36,905 bases of DNA, from NCBI RefSeq assembly GCF_016428915.1, contig NZ_JAELTP010000060.1, forward strand, positions 1 to 36,905. Direction: 5' to 3'. A model generated the notes under the pieces. The model made no database searches. It was not told the DNA's origin and saw only the letters and a program-made list of their open reading frames with translations. This DNA comes from Pandoraea sp. ASV26 (GTDB taxonomy: Bacteria; Pseudomonadota; Gammaproteobacteria; Burkholderiales; Burkholderiaceae). The translations under genes were made by a program, and so were the position numbers. Shown piece by piece: positions 24,895 through 35,438 of this stretch. Positions within the stretch are counted from its first letter, which is position 1. Every line of letters starts with the position of its first letter.

Positions 24895-25587
24895 TCAATA
24901 GGACGGTAGCGACGCCACAGCCGGTGTCAGGTGCACGATCCGGTACACCAGCGCCGAGGCGAGCACGATCAGCAGCAATGCGCCGGCCCGCACACGCCAG
25001 TCGTCCCGTGCCGGGCGCGCCGGTGCGGCGAGCGGCTTGTCGCCCACGATCATCGGCGTAATCAGATCTTTCTTGCGCGCAATGCGGTAGTAGAGAATCG
25101 CGAGCACATGCAACGCCACGAGCGCCACCAGCACCCATTGGTTACGCAGATGCCAGCCGGTGAGCATATCGCTCGTGTCCTTGTCGATGAATTTGACGAG
25201 GGGACCGTCGTTGAAGATGTCGTCGTTCGAGAACAGTCCGAGCGCGACCTGAATGCCGAAGAACAGCAGCATCGCGATCACCGACAGCCCCCCCAGCGGC
25301 GTGTGGCCTGCGAAGCGCGCGTCGGTATCCTGCGCGTTGCGCAACGAACGCATGAACGCTCGCGGTCCGGTGATGAACGCGCTAAAGCGTGCGTAGCGCG
25401 GCCCGGTGATGCCCCATACCAGCCGGAAGAGCAGTAACGCGAGAATCGCATAGCCGCACCAGAAGTGATAGATCATCGCGTTGCCGCCCATCTTGGCGCT
25501 CACGTAGGCAACGACGGCGAGCACGACGAACGACCAGTGGAACAGACGTGTGGGCAGGTCCCAGATACGGATCGGCTTCATGGGCAT
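24895..25587 (-). CDS. Cytochrome b561-family membrane protein
   Basis: A 230-residue integral membrane protein starting MPMKPIRIWDLPTRLFHWS, the typical opening of di-haem cytochrome b561/hydrogenase b-type subunits, where the His of LFHW is a haem ligand. Four or five hydrophobic helices follow (about 18-33, 43-60, 99-118, 150-167, 197-214), with further haem-ligand candidates in MIYHFWCGY and ALHVLAILYY. It likely passes electrons between quinol and a periplasmic acceptor, perhaps the neighbouring cytochrome c'. ATG 25581 is an equally good start. The C-terminal helix is an extension beyond the core b561 fold. Confidence 0.88.
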   Translation of the reverse strand: MPMKPIRIWDLPTRLFHWSFVVLAVVAYVSAKMGGNAMIYHFWCGYAILALLLFRLVWGITGPRYARFSAFITGPRAFMRSLRNAQDTDARFAGHTPLGGLSVIAMLLFFGIQVALGLFSNDDIFNDGPLVKFIDKDTSDMLTGWHLRNQWVLVALVALHVLAILYYRIARKKDLITPMIVGDKPLAAPARPARDDWRVRAGALLLIVLASALVYRIVHLTPAVASLPSY

Positions 25588-25701
25588 GACGTTGGGTAAA
25601 TGGCGAACTCCGCGAGATTACCGCAAGCCCGGCGCCTCTGCACGTTCGCGCCTGCCGCGCGCAATTGCCCCGCATGCGGCAATCCACATCGTCGACGCAC
25701 G

Positions 25702-25729
25702 AAAAAAAACCGCCGGACATGCCGGCGGT
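25702..25729 (-). terminator. Rho-independent terminator after secF
   Basis: On the minus strand ACCGCCGG (complement of 25722-25729) pairs with CCGGCGGT (complement of 25709-25716) around a five-base loop, followed by an eight-T run (complement of 25702-25709). It lies about 45 bases beyond the secF stop and ends the sec cluster. Confidence 0.9.
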
Positions 25730-25773
25730 CTTTCTGACGAAGCTGCTGAAGCTAACGATGCGTTATGAACCGA

Positions 25774-26751
25774 TCAGACGCGTGCGCCGAAGTTCGGGTC
25801 GTTGCGATCGATGCCTTCTTCTTCGTCCTTGTTGCTGTGCTTGATGAGGTCTTCGCGCTTTACGCCGAACCACATCGCAAGCGCCGCAGCCACAAACACC
25901 GACGAGTAGATACCGAACAGAATACCCACGGTCAGGGCGAGTGCGAAGTAGTGCAGCGTCTGGCCGCCGAAGAAGAACATCGACAGCACCATCATTTCCG
26001 TACTCGCGTGCGTGATGATCGTGCGCGACATGGTCGTCGTGATGGCGTGGTCGATCACTTCCTGCACGGTCGCCTTGCGCATCTTGCGGAAGCTCTCGCG
26101 AATCCGGTCGAAGATAACGACCGACTCGTTCACCGAGTAGCCCAGCACCGCCAGCACCCCCGCGAGCACCGCCAGCGAGAACTCCCACTGGAAGTAAGCG
26201 AAGAAGCCCAGAATGATCACCACGTCGTGCAAGTTGGCGATCACGCCGGCCACGGCGAATTTCCACTCGAAGCGGAACGACAGGTAGATGATGATGCCGA
26301 CGACCACGAAGGTCAGCGCCAGCAAGCCGTCCGTGAACAACTCGTGGCCGATTTGCGGACCGACGAATTCCACGCGACGCAACTGCACGTCGGGGGCGTC
26401 GGCCTTCAGGGCGGTCATCACGGCGTCGCTCTGCTGCGCGCTGGTGACTTGCTTGCCGTCAGAACCGTTCTGAATCGGCAGACGGATCATCACGTCGCGC
26501 GAGGTGCCGAAGCTCTGCACCTGCACGTCGCGATAGCCGAGCTTGCCGACTTCGCCGCGGATCTTCTCGAGATCGGCCGCCTGCGTGTAGGCCACTTCCA
26601 TGACCGTACCGCCGGTGAACTCGATCGACATGTGCAGACCTCGCGTGGCGAGGAAGAACACCGCCGCCACAAACGTGAGCGCCGAGATGACGTTGAAGAT
26701 GAGGGCGTGCCGCATGAACGGCACGTCTTTCTTGATGCGGAAAAATTCCAT
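25774..26751 (-). CDS. secF: Protein translocase subunit SecF
   Basis: A 325-residue inner-membrane protein with six transmembrane helices. It carries the SecF start (MEFFRIKKDVPFMRHALIFN), the periplasmic domain opening with LHMSIEFTGGTVMEV, and the conserved VNESVVIFDRIRE and TTTMSRTIITH segments in the membrane domain. With SecD it uses the proton gradient to pull exported proteins out of the SecYEG channel. A GAGGA ribosome binding site precedes the ATG. It follows secD by 24 bases. Confidence 0.97.
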   Translation of the reverse strand: MEFFRIKKDVPFMRHALIFNVISALTFVAAVFFLATRGLHMSIEFTGGTVMEVAYTQAADLEKIRGEVGKLGYRDVQVQSFGTSRDVMIRLPIQNGSDGKQVTSAQQSDAVMTALKADAPDVQLRRVEFVGPQIGHELFTDGLLALTFVVVGIIIYLSFRFEWKFAVAGVIANLHDVVIILGFFAYFQWEFSLAVLAGVLAVLGYSVNESVVIFDRIRESFRKMRKATVQEVIDHAITTTMSRTIITHASTEMMVLSMFFFGGQTLHYFALALTVGILFGIYSSVFVAAALAMWFGVKREDLIKHSNKDEEEGIDRNDPNFGARV

Positions 26752-26775
26752 GACTGTTTCCTCTCGCGCCTGCGG

Positions 26776-28668
26776 TTATTGCTCGCCTGCGTCGGGTGCG
26801 TTCGTCGCACCGTCCGGGCGCCAGACCTGACCGATCGCCAGCGTCTTGAGCTTGCGACGGCCGCCGTACCACAGGTTGACCAGACCGCGCGAGAAGAACA
26901 CGGCCGAGAACATCGAGGTCAGGATACCCAGGCAGTGCACCACCGCGAACGCGCGCACCGGGCCCGAACCGAACGCCAGCAGCGCCAGACCGGCGATGAG
27001 CGTGGTCACGTTCGAGTCCACGATCGTCGCCCAGGCATGCTCGAAGCCCAGCGATATCGCCTTCTGTGCCGACGCACCCGCGCGCAGTTCCTCGCGGATA
27101 CGTTCGTTGATGAGCACGTTGGCGTCGATGGCCATACCGAGCGTGAGCGCGATAGCGGCAATACCCGGCAGCGTGAGCGTGGCCTGCATCATCGAGAGCA
27201 CGGCCACGAGCAGCAGCAGGTTGAACAGCAGGGCGATCACCGAGAACACGCCGAACAGCATGTAGTACAGCATCATGAATACGGCAATGGCGATCAGGCC
27301 GTACAGCACCGAGTTCACACCCTTCTGCACGTTATCGGCGCCGAGGCTCGGGCCGATCGTGCGTTCTTCGATGATCTCCATCGGGGCGGCGAGCGAACCG
27401 GCGCGCAGCAGCAGCGCCAGATCGTTGGCACCTTGCGCCGAGCCCATGCCGGTGATCTGGAAGCTCTGGCCCAGTTCGCTGCGAATGTTCGCCACCGTCA
27501 GCACTTCGCCCTTGCCCTTCTCGAACAGCACGATGGCCATCGGCTTGCCGATGTTGTCGCGCGAGACGTCGCGCAACACGCGCCCGCCTGCGGCGTCGAG
27601 CTTGATGTTCACGGACGGCTGCTGGTGATCGTCGAAGCCTGCCGAGGCGCTGGTGATGCGGTCGCCACTGAAGATCACCTGACGCTTGAGCATGACCGGC
27701 GCGCCATTGCCGTGCAGGAACAGTTCGTCCTGCGGCGGCACGGGCGTGTCAGCCGACACGAAGCGCGGTGCATCCGGATCGGCCAGACGGGCTTCGAGCG
27801 TTGCCGTGCGGCCGATGATGTCCTTCGCCTTGGCGGTGTCCTGCACGCCGGGCAACTGCACGACGATGCGGTCCGGGCCTTCCTGCTGAATCACCGGTTC
27901 GGCCACACCGAGTTCGTTCACCCGGTTATGCAGCGTGACGATGTTCTGCTTGACGGCGTTGTCCTGCACGGCGCGGCGTGCCACCTCCGTGAACGCCCCC
28001 ACCACCTTGAACGTGCCGTTCGGGCCGGCTTGCGTGGTGTAGGAGAGGTCGGGCAAGCCATCGGCGAGGGCGCCGCGAGCACGCTCTGCATCGTCCTGGT
28101 TGCTGAAGGCGGCTTCGATGCCGGTATCCGTGCGCGTCACGCCGTTGTGGCGGATGTTCTTGTCGCGCAGCAGCGTACGGGCGTCGGCCGCGGCGGCGTC
28201 CAGACGCTTGGTGATCGCGCCGGCCATGTCGACTTGCAGCAGGAAGTGCACCCCGCCGCGCAGGTCGAGGCCGAGATACATCGGCAGCGCGTGGATTCGG
28301 GTGAGCCATTCCGGCGAGGCCGAGAGCAGGTTGAGCGCGACGACGTAGGTCGGGTCGGTCGCGTCGGTGTTCAGCACCGACTGGAGCAGGTCCTTCGCGC
28401 GAAGCTGGGTGTCGGTGTCGGAGAAGCGAATGCGCACGCTCGGGTTGTTGCCCGTGCTGTCGAACACGGCGCCTTGATAGGCAATGTTCTGCGCCTTGAG
28501 CGCGTCTTCGGCGCGCGAAAGCGTCGAGGGATCGACCTTGACGGTCGCCTTGACGCTGGAAATCTGTACTGCCGGCGTTTCACCGAACAGGTTCGGCAGC
28601 GTGTAGAGCACCCCGATGGCAAGTGCCACCAGAATGACGATGTATTTCCAGAGAGGATAGCGATTCAT
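26776..28668 (-). CDS. secD: Protein translocase subunit SecD
   Basis: A 630-residue inner-membrane protein. N-terminal helix at about 9-27, then the large periplasmic region with GLDLRGGVHFLLQVDM and the P1 head domain, and a C-terminal membrane domain of five helices with AIALTLGMAIDANVLINERIREE, the conserved proton-path segment. Length and motifs match betaproteobacterial SecD. The ATG at 28668 lacks a clear Shine-Dalgarno sequence. It lies downstream of yajC across a 136-base gap with a strong hairpin. Confidence 0.97.
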   Translation of the reverse strand: MNRYPLWKYIVILVALAIGVLYTLPNLFGETPAVQISSVKATVKVDPSTLSRAEDALKAQNIAYQGAVFDSTGNNPSVRIRFSDTDTQLRAKDLLQSVLNTDATDPTYVVALNLLSASPEWLTRIHALPMYLGLDLRGGVHFLLQVDMAGAITKRLDAAAADARTLLRDKNIRHNGVTRTDTGIEAAFSNQDDAERARGALADGLPDLSYTTQAGPNGTFKVVGAFTEVARRAVQDNAVKQNIVTLHNRVNELGVAEPVIQQEGPDRIVVQLPGVQDTAKAKDIIGRTATLEARLADPDAPRFVSADTPVPPQDELFLHGNGAPVMLKRQVIFSGDRITSASAGFDDHQQPSVNIKLDAAGGRVLRDVSRDNIGKPMAIVLFEKGKGEVLTVANIRSELGQSFQITGMGSAQGANDLALLLRAGSLAAPMEIIEERTIGPSLGADNVQKGVNSVLYGLIAIAVFMMLYYMLFGVFSVIALLFNLLLLVAVLSMMQATLTLPGIAAIALTLGMAIDANVLINERIREELRAGASAQKAISLGFEHAWATIVDSNVTTLIAGLALLAFGSGPVRAFAVVHCLGILTSMFSAVFFSRGLVNLWYGGRRKLKTLAIGQVWRPDGATNAPDAGEQ

Positions 28669-28762
28669 AGCAGCGGGCTAGGGTGATGCCTCGTGGCAAA
28701 CCGTGCTTCAGACCGGCTGGCACGGCAAACGCGGGTCGCCACGACCGGCGTCGCCATGCACT

Positions 28763-28786
28763 GCGGCCGCCGATGACGGCGGCCGC
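28763..28786 (-). other. GC-rich hairpin in the yajC-secD gap
   Basis: GCGGCCGCC (28763-28771) and GGCGGCCGC (28778-28786) form a perfect 9-bp stem with a 6-base loop, 19 bases after the yajC stop on the minus strand. No T-run follows. It might limit read-through or protect the upstream mRNA end, keeping YajC more abundant than SecD; this is inference. Confidence 0.45.
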
Positions 28787-28804
28787 GAGCGGTTGCGCGA
28801 AGGA

Positions 28805-29131
28805 TCAGAGCGCCTTGATGGTGCCCTTCGGCAGCAGGGTCGTGATGGCACCCTTCTGCACGTTGATCTCGACGTTCTCGGCGATCTCCACGGTCACGAA
28901 GGTCTCGCCGACCTTCGAGATACGACCGGCGAGGCCGCCCGAGGTCACGACTTCGTCGCCCTTGGCGAGAGCCGCGAGCATGTTGCGGGTCTCTTTCTGG
29001 CGCTTCATTTGCGGACGGATCATGATGAAGTACAACACCACGAACATCAGCACGAGCGGCAAGAAGCTCATCAGGTTGCTGGTCGGACTGGCGGCGCCTG
29101 CCGTCTGAGCAAAGGCTTCGGAAATCAGCAC
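28805..29131 (-). CDS. yajC: Sec translocase accessory protein YajC
   Basis: A 108-residue protein with one N-terminal transmembrane helix (about 21-41, SFLPLVLMFVVLYFIMIRPQ) followed by the conserved RPQMKRQKE segment and a small beta-rich cytoplasmic domain (GDEVVTSGGLAGRI). It associates with SecDF and SecYEG. The start is GTG 29131, preceded at eight bases by AAGGAG. It belongs to the usual queA-tgt-yajC-secD-secF order. Confidence 0.97.
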   Translation of the reverse strand: MLISEAFAQTAGAASPTSNLMSFLPLVLMFVVLYFIMIRPQMKRQKETRNMLAALAKGDEVVTSGGLAGRISKVGETFVTVEIAENVEINVQKGAITTLLPKGTIKAL

Positions 29132-29158
29132 GTTCGGTTCTCCTTATGTAAGACGTGT

Positions 29159-29196
29159 AAAAGCCGCGTGTGGCCGGGTCTCCGGACACGCGCGGC
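29159..29196 (-). terminator. Terminator-like hairpin between tgt and yajC
   Basis: GCCGCG (29163-29168) pairs with CGCGGC (29191-29196), continued inward by TGT/ACA and CCGG/CCGG with small bulges and a GTCT loop. On the minus strand it is followed by four T (29159-29162). It may reduce read-through from tgt into yajC, leaving only about 27 bases for a separate yajC promoter between it and the start, so partial attenuation is more likely than full termination. Confidence 0.5.
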
Positions 29197-29296
29197 ATGT
29201 GTTTCGGTGCGAGGATGCAGGATCCAAGCCCGGCATTTTACCACTGCCCGACCCCGTTCCCCCGAGGATTCGGTACCCGCTTCGGGGCCCCGGCCA

Positions 29297-31655
<2,359 letters not shown>

Positions 31656-31757
31656 CAGCGTTTACAATGCGTAGCAACCGACATTTTACTTGGTTCGTCC
31701 GAAGGTTTGCCGGCAAGCCGTGCACCCCACAGGCGAACGCCCCCGACTCGCGACTGC
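31656..31757. promoter_or_regulatory. Divergent promoter region of queA and recG
   Basis: A 102-base gap between divergent genes. On the minus strand TAAAAT and TTGTAAAC are AT-rich -10-like elements close to queA, with no good partner -35. Nothing distinct was seen for recG, whose ATG at 31758 also lacks a clear ribosome binding site. Confidence 0.3.
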
Positions 31758-34076
31758 ATGACCGAACGCAGAATGCCCGCCACCGCGCCTGACGACGCCC
31801 CTGCCGACCTCGTGGATCTTGCCCATGCCGCAGGCGCAACGGCCGACGCCCAGACGCGCCCCGCAGCGAAACGCGCGCGGCGTGCGCCCGCACCGGTCGA
31901 CACGCGCAGCAGTACCGACACGCCCACGTCGGCAGGGACTGGAAAGTCTCCAACGTCCGCCAAGTCCGCCAAGTCCTCCAATGCTTCCAAAGACGCCAAG
32001 CCCGCCGCGCGCAAGACGGCAGGCGCCGGCACCGCCGACAAGCTCGCCAAGCTTGGCCTGAAGCGCGACATCGACCTGATCCTGCATCTGCCGATGCGCT
32101 ACGAGGACGAAACCACGCTGCGCAAGATCGGCGAAGTGCTGCCGAGTGAGATGGCGCAGGTCGAAGGCGTGGTCACGTCGAGCGAAGTGGCCTATCGGCC
32201 GCGCCGCCAGTGGGTGGTACGCATCGCCGACGAAGGCGACGAACTCGTGCTGCGTTTTCTGAATTTCTACGGCAGTCAGCAAAAGCAGCTCGCCATCGGC
32301 ACGCGCGTGCGAGTGCGCGGCGAAGTGCGCGGAGGCTTCTTCGGATTGGAGATGGTGCACCCCGCGTATCGCGTGGTGCAGGACGCCGCCGCCCCGTTGC
32401 CGGAATCCCTCACACCGGTGTATCCGAGCGCGGCGGGCCTGTCGCAGGCCTATCTGCGCAAGGCGATTCACAACGCCATGGCGCGCACGCCGCTGCCGGA
32501 GTTGCTGCCGCCGGGGCTGCTTCAGCACGCCATCGGTCCCGACCATCCGCTGCCGGCGCTGGCCGATGCGGTGCGCCTGCTGCATGCGCCGCCGCCCAAC
32601 GTGTCGGAGACGGCGCTCATCGAGCGTTCGCATCCGGCGTGGTTACGCATCAAGTGCGAGGAATTGCTCGCGCAGCAACTCTCGCTCAAGCGGGCGCAGG
32701 CGGCGCGTCGTCGGTTGGCCGCGCCTTCCTTTGGCAAACCCGTGCCGGGCGGTTTGCTCGAACGCTTCGAAGCCGCGTTGCCGTTCCGTCTGACGGGCGC
32801 GCAGCAGCGTGTGTGGGCCGAGATTCAGGCCGATCTGGCCGAGCCGCATCCGATGCAGCGTCTGCTTCAGGGTGACGTGGGCAGCGGCAAGACGATCATC
32901 GCGGCGCTGGCAGCCGCACAGGCCATCGATGCCGGTTTTCAGGCGGCGATCATGGCGCCGACCGAAATTCTCGCGGAACAGCATCTGCGCAAGCTCTCGG
33001 CGTGGCTCACGCCACTGGGCGTCGAAGTGGCGTGGCTCGCGGGCAGCATGAAGGCGAAGCAAAAGCGCGAGGCCCTGGCGCGCGTGGCGAGCGGCGAAGC
33101 GCAACTCGTCATCGGCACGCACGCGATCATTCAGGACACGGTCACGTTCGCCCGCCTGGGCATGGCGGTCGTCGACGAGCAGCACCGGTTCGGCGTGGCG
33201 CAGCGTCTGGCGCTGCGCAGCAAGATGCAGACTGCGGGCATGGGCCCGAATGCCATGCCGCATCAGTTGATGATGAGCGCCACTCCCATTCCGCGCACGC
33301 TCGCCATGACGTACTACGCCGACCTCGACGTGTCCGTGATCGACGAACTGCCGCCGGGCCGCAGCCCGGTCGTCACGAAGCTGATCAGCGACACGCGGCG
33401 CCCGGAAGTGATCGATCGCGTTCGCGCGGCGGCGCTGGCCGGCCGTCAGGTGTACTGGGTTTGCCCGCTGATCGAGGAAAGCGAGGCGCTGCAATTGCAA
33501 ACGGCGGTCGACACGCACGCGCAACTGGTGGCGGCGCTGCCGGAACTGCGCGTGGGCCTCGTGCACGGGCGTCTCTCGCCGGCGGAGAAGGCCGCCGTGA
33601 TGGAGGACTTCACGCGCGGCGACACGCACCTGCTGGTGGCGACCACGGTCATCGAAGTGGGGGTGGATGTGCCCAACGCGTCGCTGATGGTGATCGAACA
33701 CGCCGAGCGCTTCGGGCTTGCACAGTTGCACCAGTTGCGCGGACGTGTGGGGCGCGGTTCTGCCGAATCCGTCTGCCTGCTGATGTACGCGTCGCCCTTA
33801 TCGATGGGCGCGAAGGCCCGTCTGCAAACGATGCGTGAGACCACCGACGGTTTCGTCATTGCGCGACGCGATCTGGAAATCCGCGGCCCCGGCGAGTTTC
33901 TCGGCGCGCGGCAGTCGGGCGCGGCGATGCTGCGCTTCGTCGACCTGAACGAGGATGCCTGGCTGATTCCGGGGGCGCAGGAAGCGGCCGATGTGCTGCT
34001 GAAGTCGCATCCCGGGGCGGTTGCGGCCCATCTGGAACGCTGGCTCGGGGCGCGGGAAGATTATCTGAAGGCGTGA
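31758..34076 (+). CDS. recG: ATP-dependent DNA helicase RecG
   Basis: A 772-residue helicase that remodels stalled forks and branched DNA. The wedge/OB domain starts near residue 95 (KLAKLGLKRDIDLILHLPMRYED); helicase motifs follow: Walker A GDVGSGKT (K378), motif II DEQH (473-476) in VVDEQHRFG, motif III MSATPIPRTLAM, motif V VATTVIEVGVDVPNA and motif VI QLRGRVGRG, then the RecG-specific end with RDLEIRGPGEFLG. E. coli RecG has 693 residues; the extra length is an N-terminal 90 residues rich in Ala, Lys, Ser, Thr and Pro. ATG 31758 is the first Met compatible with the gap to queA; a start at codon 6 is possible. Confidence 0.97.
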   Translation: MTERRMPATAPDDAPADLVDLAHAAGATADAQTRPAAKRARRAPAPVDTRSSTDTPTSAGTGKSPTSAKSAKSSNASKDAKPAARKTAGAGTADKLAKLGLKRDIDLILHLPMRYEDETTLRKIGEVLPSEMAQVEGVVTSSEVAYRPRRQWVVRIADEGDELVLRFLNFYGSQQKQLAIGTRVRVRGEVRGGFFGLEMVHPAYRVVQDAAAPLPESLTPVYPSAAGLSQAYLRKAIHNAMARTPLPELLPPGLLQHAIGPDHPLPALADAVRLLHAPPPNVSETALIERSHPAWLRIKCEELLAQQLSLKRAQAARRRLAAPSFGKPVPGGLLERFEAALPFRLTGAQQRVWAEIQADLAEPHPMQRLLQGDVGSGKTIIAALAAAQAIDAGFQAAIMAPTEILAEQHLRKLSAWLTPLGVEVAWLAGSMKAKQKREALARVASGEAQLVIGTHAIIQDTVTFARLGMAVVDEQHRFGVAQRLALRSKMQTAGMGPNAMPHQLMMSATPIPRTLAMTYYADLDVSVIDELPPGRSPVVTKLISDTRRPEVIDRVRAAALAGRQVYWVCPLIEESEALQLQTAVDTHAQLVAALPELRVGLVHGRLSPAEKAAVMEDFTRGDTHLLVATTVIEVGVDVPNASLMVIEHAERFGLAQLHQLRGRVGRGSAESVCLLMYASPLSMGAKARLQTMRETTDGFVIARRDLEIRGPGEFLGARQSGAAMLRFVDLNEDAWLIPGAQEAADVLLKSHPGAVAAHLERWLGAREDYLKA

Positions 34077-34092
34077 CGCGTGGCGTCGGTCC

Positions 34093-34110
34093 GGCGGCGC
34101 AATCGCCGCC
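34093..34110 (+). terminator. Hairpin after recG, possible terminator
   Basis: GGCGGCG (34093-34099) and CGCCGCC (34104-34110) form a 7-bp GC stem with loop CAAT, 16 bases past the recG stop. No T-run follows. A second inverted repeat (CATCATGC at 34117-34124, GCATGATG at 34138-34145) comes directly after it. Termination is plausible but not typical. Confidence 0.4.
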
Positions 34111-34145
34111 CGCAAGCATCATGCAAGCGGGCCGCAAGCATGATG

Positions 34146-34252
34146 ACGGCAAAGGCGTCACCCGAAAACGGGCAATTGCCGTCCGATTGTGCTATAAAAA
34201 ACAAAATCTATCGATTGCAGTCATTCGATTAATTTACACAGGTTAGGACGAC
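34146..34252 (+). promoter_or_regulatory. oxyR promoter region
   Basis: The sequence becomes abruptly AT-rich before oxyR. TATAAA (34193-34198) is a good -10 candidate, though no -35 is at the right distance. Two CGATT copies (about 34212-34216 and 34226-34230) about fourteen bases apart lie between it and the gene and could form a LysR-type binding site for autoregulation. This is suggestive only. Confidence 0.4.
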
Positions 34253-35197
34253 ATGACCCTCACGGAACTCAAGTACATCGTGGCGGTGGCGCGTGAACGC
34301 CATTTCGGTCGCGCGGCGGAAGCCTGTTTTGTCAGCCAGCCGACGCTCTCGGTGGCCATCAAGAAGCTCGAAGACGAGCTGAACGTACAGATTTTCGAGC
34401 GCGGCGCGGCAGAAGTCAGCGTGACGCCCCTCGGCGAGCAGATCGTGGCGCAGGCGCAGCGTGTGCTCGAGCAGACCATCGCCATCAAGGAAATTGCCAA
34501 GCAGGGCCGAGATCCGCTCGCCGGGCCGCTGCGTCTGGGCGTGATCTATACGATCGGGCCGTATCTGCTGCCGGCACTCGTCAAGGAAATGATCGAGACC
34601 ACGGCGCAGATGCCGCTCATGCTGCAAGAGAACTACACGCTCAAGCTCATCGAGCTGCTCAAGCAAGGCGAAATCGACGCAGCGATCATGGCGCTGCCGT
34701 TCCCGGAGAGCGGACTGATGGTGCGCCCGCTGTACGACGAGCCGTTCGTGGTGGCGCTGCCGCGCTCGCATCCGTGGGCTGAGCGCACGCAGATCGACGC
34801 CGGCGATCTCAAGCAGGAGACGATGCTGTTGCTCGGCAGCGGGCACTGCTTCCGCGATCACGTGCTCGGCGTGTGTCCGGAACTGATGCGCTTCTCGCAG
34901 AATGCCGATGGCATCCAGAAGACGTTCGAAGGCTCCTCGCTCGAGACGATTCGTCATATGGTCGCAAGTGGCGTGGGCATCACCGTGCTGCCGAAGACGT
35001 CGGTGCCCGTGACGCACGCGCCCGACAGCCTGCTGCGCTACGTGCCGTTCTCGGCGCCGGTGCCCGACCGTCGTGTCGTGCTGGCGTGGCGCAAGAGCTT
35101 CACGCGTTTGCCGGCCATCGAAGCGGTGGCGCAGGCCATCGCCCGATGCAATCTGCCGGGCGTGATTCCGCTCGATCTGCCCGCCACGTCCAACTGA
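34253..35197 (+). CDS. oxyR: Hydrogen-peroxide-sensing regulator OxyR
   Basis: A 314-residue LysR-family protein. The winged helix-turn-helix is at residues 1-60 (FGRAAEACFVSQPTLSVAIKKLE) and the substrate-like domain at about 90-300. The redox cysteines C199 and C208 stand in GSGHCFRDHVLGVC at exactly the E. coli positions, so peroxide sensing by a reversible disulfide is expected. The T100 region (LRLGVIYTIGPYLLP) matches the peroxide pocket of OxyR. It lies upstream of a catalase gene on the same strand, with a site resembling an OxyR operator between them. The ATG follows AGGACGAC by three bases or so, a moderate ribosome binding site. Confidence 0.97.
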   Translation: MTLTELKYIVAVARERHFGRAAEACFVSQPTLSVAIKKLEDELNVQIFERGAAEVSVTPLGEQIVAQAQRVLEQTIAIKEIAKQGRDPLAGPLRLGVIYTIGPYLLPALVKEMIETTAQMPLMLQENYTLKLIELLKQGEIDAAIMALPFPESGLMVRPLYDEPFVVALPRSHPWAERTQIDAGDLKQETMLLLGSGHCFRDHVLGVCPELMRFSQNADGIQKTFEGSSLETIRHMVASGVGITVLPKTSVPVTHAPDSLLRYVPFSAPVPDRRVVLAWRKSFTRLPAIEAVAQAIARCNLPGVIPLDLPATSN

Positions 35198-35243
35198 CGC
35201 ACCGGGGCGAACCCGCTCCGATCCCTCGCTTCCCGAACAAGCC

Positions 35244-35280
35244 ATACGCCGTTGCCCTGTGCCGCGGCGTATTGCTTTTG
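35244..35280 (+). terminator. Possible terminator after oxyR
   Basis: ATACGCCG (35244-35251) and CGGCGTAT (35265-35272) form a perfect 8-bp stem with a 13-base loop, followed by TGCTTTTG. The downstream arm overlaps the start of the OxyR-like operator at 35271. T-run quality is modest. Confidence 0.55.
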
Positions 35281-35307
35281 GCTATCGTATATATAAAAAC
35301 GATCAAT
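35271..35307 (+). promoter_or_regulatory. OxyR-binding-site candidate upstream of the catalase gene
   Basis: The four quarter-sites of the OxyR consensus (ATAG-N7-CTAT-N7-ATAG-N7-CTAT) are matched with exact spacing: ATTG at 35271, CTAT at 35282, ATAA at 35293 and CAAT at 35304, 13 of 16 positions. An inner inverted repeat ATCGT/ACGAT (35284-35288, 35299-35303) gives extra symmetry. It ends one base before a TTGACG -35 element, the arrangement used when oxidised OxyR recruits RNA polymerase. Confidence 0.7.
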
Positions 35308-35336
35308 TTGACGTTTTTAATAAAAATAATTAATCT
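35308..35336 (+). promoter_or_regulatory. Catalase promoter candidate
   Basis: TTGACG (35308-35313) is a near-consensus -35. Seventeen bases on, TAATCT (35331-35336) is a weak -10; the AT-rich spacer has other options. A weak -10 with an adjacent activator site fits an inducible promoter. The transcript would carry a leader of over 200 bases. Confidence 0.55.
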
Positions 35337-35438
35337 TGACGCATGCGTTTGAAGCGGGGGCGACACCCGATGCCTGGCCGCCAGAGGTCAGACGCCAGAC
35401 GCCTTCCTCCGCAGCAAAACCTATTCGAAGGGCTGACG

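Noticed and set aside
25765-28686. A 973-codon open frame on the plus strand
   Set aside because: It is antisense to secF and secD, is full of His, Arg and Glu in the manner of a codon-complement frame, and has no recognisable domain.
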